Source: Epiperipatus broadwayi (lineage: Eukaryota; Onychophora; Udeonychophora; Euonychophora; Peripatidae). Taken from it: DNA of 64,000 nucleotides. Positions 11,640 to 64,000 of the stretch are shown here, in pieces. The notes beneath the pieces were generated by a model, which did not search any database, was not told the origin of the DNA, and saw only the letters and a list, made by a program, of their open reading frames with translations. Within the stretch, counting starts at the first letter, position 1. Each line of letters starts with the position of its first letter. Location of the stretch: the NCBI GenBank assembly GCA_028023455.1, contig JAQFVV010006341.1, positions 562,001 to 626,000 of the forward strand, written 5' to 3'. The translations under genes were made by a program, and so were the position numbers.

Positions 11640-13293
11640 TTTCATCAAAATTCCTTATCTTTATGGTCTACCTAAAATCCATAAGGATGATGTCCATTAA
11701 GACCTATTATTAGTTCTAGAGATTCACCTTTGCCAAAATTTGGCAAGAATTATTCTCAAAGTTTTAAGTCCTTTGGCATACAAGATCCAGTCATTTGTCA
11801 TGGATTCTAGACACTTTGTAGAATTAATCAAGAAGATGAAAATCGAAAGAACAGAGTTACTGGTAAGCTTTGATATGGAAAGTTTATTCACTAATGTACC
11901 ATGTGAAGAAGCATTGTTTATTGTAAGGAAAAGATTAAATGGTGATAATAGTTTGCAAACCAAATAGCTCTTCATGTTGATAGTATAATAGAACTATTAA
12001 CATTCTGCATAAAAATAACCTACTTTCAATATAAGACAGAATTCTTCCAACAAAATCAAGGAACAGCTATGAGCTCACCATTGTTTCCCCTGATTAGCAA
12101 TATTTACATAGAAGAACTTGAAACCTTAGTCGTAAAACCACTCCATATCCATCTAAAGTTTGGGTTGTCTATGTGGATGATACATTTGTTGTAGGGCCAC
12201 ATGGTGAAGCACTGCAGCAAACTTTCTGGAAACACATAAACAACATATTCCCTTCAATTAAATATACAATAGAATCAGAACAAGAACAAAAATTGGCATT
12301 CTTAGGTGTTTGTGTGACAAGACTCCTTTATGGCAAAATCAAAACTACAGTTTATCAAAAACAACACATACAGGAAAATACCTAGCCTTTACATCCAATC
12401 ACACCAGAAACACAAAACACGAAGTTATACAAACACATAAACAACATATTCCCTGCAATTAAATGCACAATAGAATCAAAACAAGAACAAAAATTGGCAT
12501 TCTTAGGTATTTGTGTGACAAAACTCCTTTATGGCAAAATCAAAACTACAGTTTATCAAAAACAACACATACAGGAAAATACCTAGCCTTTACATCCAAT
12601 CACACCAGAAACACAAAACACGAAGTTATACAATCACTATGGAACAGAGCAAAAGAAGTTTGTTCAGAATCCAGCAATATGGAAAAAGAAAAGATCTATA
12701 TAGAACAAACTCTTATGAAAAATGGTTATCCATCAACTGTTATTAAGAAAATGTTAAATAGACAGCAAAAAGAACCATCAAAAGAAAAGACAAATTTTGG
12801 TATTGTAGTGTACACATACATTCCAAAAATAGCAGACAAATTAAGGAAATATACAATCAATATAACATCAGAACAACTTTCCAGAGCCATACAACATTAC
12901 AAGGAATTCTAACATCTACAAAGCCTAAATTTGAAATACTGAAAAGAAAAAACTGCATCTATGAAATACCATGTGAATGTGGAAGAACATATATTGGTGA
13001 GACCAGTTGTCCCATTGAAGAGTGCTTGTATTAACCCAAACTTATAATTAAAAGAGAGAAAAGAGCTGTATCTAAGGTAGTAGACCATGTATATGCCAAT
13101 GAACATATAATTGGGAAAATACAAAAATATTGGATAGAGAAGAAAAGATACAAAGAAGAAAATTTAAAGCTGTTCACATGATAATGGTAAAAAATTACAT
13201 AAAACAACCTAGTGTGACTATACATAATGTATGAAAACCACTAATCAACTTTGCTCTTAGGAAAAAGTGGAGAAATCAGTGGGAACCTCATAA
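11640..13293 (+). pseudogene. PLE RT and GIY-YIG endonuclease relic, plus copy
   Basis: Translation shows YLYGLPKIHK (about 11656-11685), ELLVSFDMESLFTNVPCEEA (about 11854-11913), VVYVDDTFVV (catalytic YVDD, about 12165-12194), and GYPSTVIKKMLNRQQK. The GIY-YIG core follows (IPCECGRTYIGET, about 12967-13005), then the C-terminal RKKWRNQ segment near 13260. These are diagnostic of Penelope-like elements. An internal stop after the GLPKIHK block and several frameshifts inactivate it. A 201-bp tandem duplication lies inside the RT. Confidence 0.9.
12232..12633 (+). repeat. 201-bp tandem duplication inside the PLE reverse transcriptase
   Basis: The segment at 12232-12432 is repeated at 12433-12633 with few differences. 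Both copies share the same frameshift near TATCAAAAACAACACAT, so duplication came after the element was already broken. The length is a multiple of three, probably by chance. Confidence 0.93.
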
Positions 13294-13329
13294 ATAAGTG
13301 TATGAAATTTCTAATGACTGTTGGCTTTG

Positions 13330-13410
13330 GCAGGATGGCTCAGTTAGCTAGAGTGTTACATTAAAATTTAGTACTCAAGAATCTGAAGGTCCAGGTTTGA
13401 ATCTCATGCT
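13330..13410 (+). promoter_or_regulatory. tRNA-like A-box/B-box module in the PLE 3' region
   Basis: TGGCTCAGTTAGCTAGAG at 13336-13353 resembles an RNA polymerase III A box. GGTTTGAATCT at 13394-13404 resembles a B box (consensus GGTTCGAATCC). Spacing is about 50 bp, within the tRNA range. The same module occurs in all PLE remnants here (for example GGTTCAATTCC at 41205-41215). No full cloverleaf is evident, so this is a tRNA-derived or tRNA-mimicking segment, not a tRNA gene. Confidence 0.65.
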
Positions 13411-13429
13411 AGTACTGTCACTGGTCTGG

Positions 13430-13500
13430 TCAGGTCAGCGACACCTGAAGAAGAAGGGAGAATAATACTTCTCGAAACATTGTGCATATACTAACCTGTT
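13430..13500 (+). ncRNA. hammerhead-like core in the PLE 3' terminal repeat
   Basis: CTGAAGA at 13445-13451 (core position 7 is variable) is followed by a hairpin closing AGAAG with CTTCT, then GAAAC at 13474-13478 and ATTGTG. Across copies the sequence after GAAA is ACATTGT, ATGTTGT or similar. That fits decay of an ancestral palindromic ACGT stem III by CpG mutation. Stem I pairing (ACAC with GTGT) is short. PLEs are known to carry hammerheads in terminal repeats, but this copy is only a candidate. Confidence 0.5.
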
Positions 13501-13626
13501 TTATGTGCTATTACTAACAGTTGAATGTATTTGTAATATTTAAATGTTAAATTTTTCTAAAGACATTCAATACACATATTAGATGATGAAATAGTCCAAT
13601 ATAAAAATACAACAAGAAAATATACT

Positions 13627-13824
13627 GTTTAATGCTGCTAAAATGGAAGTAATGTAAAGAGTATTAAATTCCATATAAAATTAAATATTTAAATTTTTTG
13701 CTAAAATTTTCTGCAAACTCTTAAAATATGAATGGATCATTGGAAATACATATTTACAGAAATGTCTCAATTAGATCTGAAATTGGAAAATGGATCAAAA
13801 ATTGAATTGCAAGATTTCATCAGT
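13627..13824. other. unannotated spacer
   Basis: About 200 bp of AT-rich sequence between the PLE pair and the next hammerhead insertion. No feature seen. Confidence 0.4.
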
Positions 13825-13936
13825 CAGACAAATAAAACAGGCAAAACTCACTATATATATTGCCACACACAGCAAGCTAGAATAATCAATGGATGCCAGA
13901 AGGCTTGTGCATAAAATACCCATCTAGTGCCTACTC

Positions 13937-13995
13937 ATCCAGTATCCCCAGACTAGTTTCTGGCTTGTGGCCTTCGTCAGTGAGGAGCCTTGGAT
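13937..13995 (-). ncRNA. hammerhead ribozyme, family A, intact core
   Basis: On the minus strand: CTGACGA, stem II GGC-CACAA-GCC, GAAA, stem III ACTAGT and C as the cleavage base. Inner stem I pairs TCCTCA with TGGGGA. Outer stem I pairs ATCCA with TGGAT across a small internal loop. All invariant core positions are present, so it is a good candidate for self-cleavage. Confidence 0.83.
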
Positions 13996-14014
13996 CTAGA
14001 TGCAGTGCTCTCAG

Positions 14015-14073
14015 ATCCAAGGCTCCTCACTGATGAAGGCCATAAGCCATAAACTAGTCTGGGGATACTGGAT
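14015..14073 (+). ncRNA. hammerhead ribozyme, family A, GAAA box mutated
   Basis: The fold matches the minus copy 20 bp to the left, but GAAA has become TAAA (G12 lost). The invariant G12 is needed for catalysis in hammerheads, so this arm should be dead while its partner is intact. Confidence 0.7.
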
Positions 14074-14241
14074 GAGTAGGTACTAGATGGGATTTTATGC
14101 ACAGGCCTTCTGGCATCCATTGATTTCTCTAGCTTGCTGTGTGTGGCAATATATATATAGTGAGTTTTGCCTGTTTTAACAACAGTTATACACAAGCATA
14201 AGAGGTGGTGGTCATGTGATGTTTATTGACAGACAAATAAA

Positions 14242-15060
14242 TAAATATTGAATAAATTTCTTGCAAATACTTTTGCTCTAATGGATAACAATAGTGGCTC
14301 TTATAGATAAAAGAGAGAGAGACTATATATGTGTACAGAGCGAAACACAAGTGCAGGTCAGTTGTGATTCATAAGTTTTATAGGTAATTTAATTTTTAAT
14401 GTAAGTAAACTTAACTTTTATTCTTTCTGTGTAATTTAATTCAAAATGTACACGATTACTTTTACCGCCTCTCTCCTCTTCTTTGCTCATCCTTAAATGT
14501 AAAATACTTGCTCAACATAAAAATGCAGTCTTTGGAATGGTACAGTTTGAACAAAGTCATATTCAGCTTAAGAAAGAAATATATAGAAGAACAGAGAGAA
14601 GAAAAACCTGTTGCTTGATAATAAAAAAAACTAAACTTGCTTGAAAATTTCTCAGCTTTAGAATTAAAAAAAATAATATCTAAATACCATTTGAACCATG
14701 AGAGGAATTTAATTAAACATTTATTTATAAGTTACATGTTAACGAAGATATTTTAAAGAGAACCGGAAAGGTGAAAAAAAAATGTAGGGGTATAGCCTTA
14801 GGATAGAGAACTATATTATATAAAGCATATATTTTTTGTTGATAAGAAAGTTCGAAAGGTTTACAATTCAGAGAATAAGATTTCGGTGTCAGTTACAATT
14901 AATGTTTTTACGTTCGTTTTTTAATAAAATATATATATAATTTATAAACGGATTAAGGCAAAAGCGGATCTACGTGATTATTACTTGAATTAAATCATAA
15001 ATTAATGAATAATATATTATAAGATGTTTACATCCTTTCTAAGATAAGTTTTTAAAAAGC
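14242..15060. other. upstream flank of the SNX9-family gene
   Basis: AT-rich, with a short AGAGAGAGA tract near 14310. No exon or repeat is recognised. Distal regulatory sequence could be here but nothing specific is visible. Confidence 0.4.
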
Positions 15061-15120
15061 TTGCAACCTTTACTTCCGGTATCCCCAGTGACGTTTCATC
15101 AGATGACAGATTTGTTCAAA

Positions 15121-15126
<6 letters not shown>
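15061..15126 (+). promoter_or_regulatory. TATA-less promoter of the SNX9-family gene
   Basis: Before the start codon are an ETS-type ACTTCCGG (15072-15079), a CRE-like TGACGT (15089-15094) and a YY1-like AAAATGGCG overlapping the ATG (15118-15126). There is no TATA box at a useful distance. The CpGs stand out against an AT-rich background. Such motif sets are common in TATA-less animal promoters. The transcription start is not determined. Confidence 0.5.

Positions 15127-64000
<48,874 letters not shown>

Larger units (their letters stand above)
9865..13626. mobile_element. Penelope-like element, head-to-head pair, 13-bp TSD
   Basis: The insertion (9878-13613) lies between perfect direct repeats aagaaaatatact at 9865-9877 and 13614-13626. 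The left half is a minus-strand, 5'-truncated PLE and the right half a plus-strand, 5'-truncated PLE; they meet near 11600-11670. Both halves end in the same noncoding 3' module: tRNA-like A/B boxes, a hammerhead-like block, then a terminal sequence near GATGATGAAATAGTCC. Coding relics have PLE-type RT motifs and a C-terminal GIY-YIG nuclease. The TSD around the whole pair shows a single insertion event rather than two independent ones. Confidence 0.93.
13825..14241. mobile_element. hammerhead element, family A, head-to-head pair with 12-bp TSD
   Basis: A 393-bp insertion (13837-14229) lies between perfect repeats cagacaaataaa at 13825-13836 and 14230-14241. The left half is a minus-strand unit and the right half a plus-strand unit. 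They meet near 13996-14010 and form arms of about 170 bp. Both outer ends are element 3' ends. There is no coding sequence. Confidence 0.93.

Overview
The window is AT-rich nuclear DNA from an animal, most likely an invertebrate. It has GT-AG introns, one interrupted host gene on the + strand, and many decayed transposons. I cannot name the species. The repeat mix (Penelope-like elements, hAT relatives, RTE/CR1-like LINEs, hammerhead-bearing repeats, a host intron of about 37.6 kb) would suit a spiralian or another large-genome invertebrate, but this is inference.

Host gene. One gene is clearly present: a sorting nexin of the SNX9/SNX18/SNX33 (SH3PX1) family. Ten exons run from 15121 to 61999 and the reading frame is consistent across every junction. 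They encode the SH3 domain, an acidic/Trp low-complexity linker, the PX domain and the start of the yoke/BAR region, about 417 residues in all. The rest of the BAR domain lies beyond the right edge. A TATA-less promoter with ETS-, CRE- and YY1-like motifs sits just before the ATG. A second CpG-bearing, CCAAT-box patch at 37655-37857 could be an alternative first exon.

Layout. 1-15060 upstream: hammerhead repeats, a LINE reverse-transcriptase relic carrying an 8 x 97 bp minisatellite, a Penelope-like (PLE) hairpin with target-site duplication (TSD), a 1.18 kb TIR transposon with 8-bp TSD, and a 3.7 kb head-to-head PLE pair with a perfect 13-bp TSD. 15061-15135: promoter and exon 1. 15136-52745, intron 1: two hAT transposase relics, a hAT MITE with perfect TSD, several LINE relics, a decayed tRNA-Gly-like sequence, four more PLE remnants and more hammerhead repeats. 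52746-61999: exons 2-10, with a second hAT MITE (perfect TSD) and a LINE 3' relic in intron 9. 62000-64000: intron 10, holding an intact, sense-oriented hammerhead.

Main discovery. The window holds 17 mapped copies or relics of type I hammerhead ribozymes (HHR) in three repeat families. They carry the CTGANGA and GAAA core boxes, a two-part stem I with an internal loop, and tiny self-complementary stem III sequences (ACTAGT, ACCGGT/ACTGGT). A weaker hammerhead-like motif lies in the PLE terminal repeats beside a tRNA-like A-box/B-box module. Eleven PLE or hammerhead insertions share one geometry: a minus copy on the left and a plus copy on the right, so both outer ends are element 3' ends. 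Four of these insertions have perfect 11-13 bp TSDs around the whole pair. I infer that the hammerhead repeats are mobilised by PLE-type machinery, and that insertion often uses both target ends as primers.
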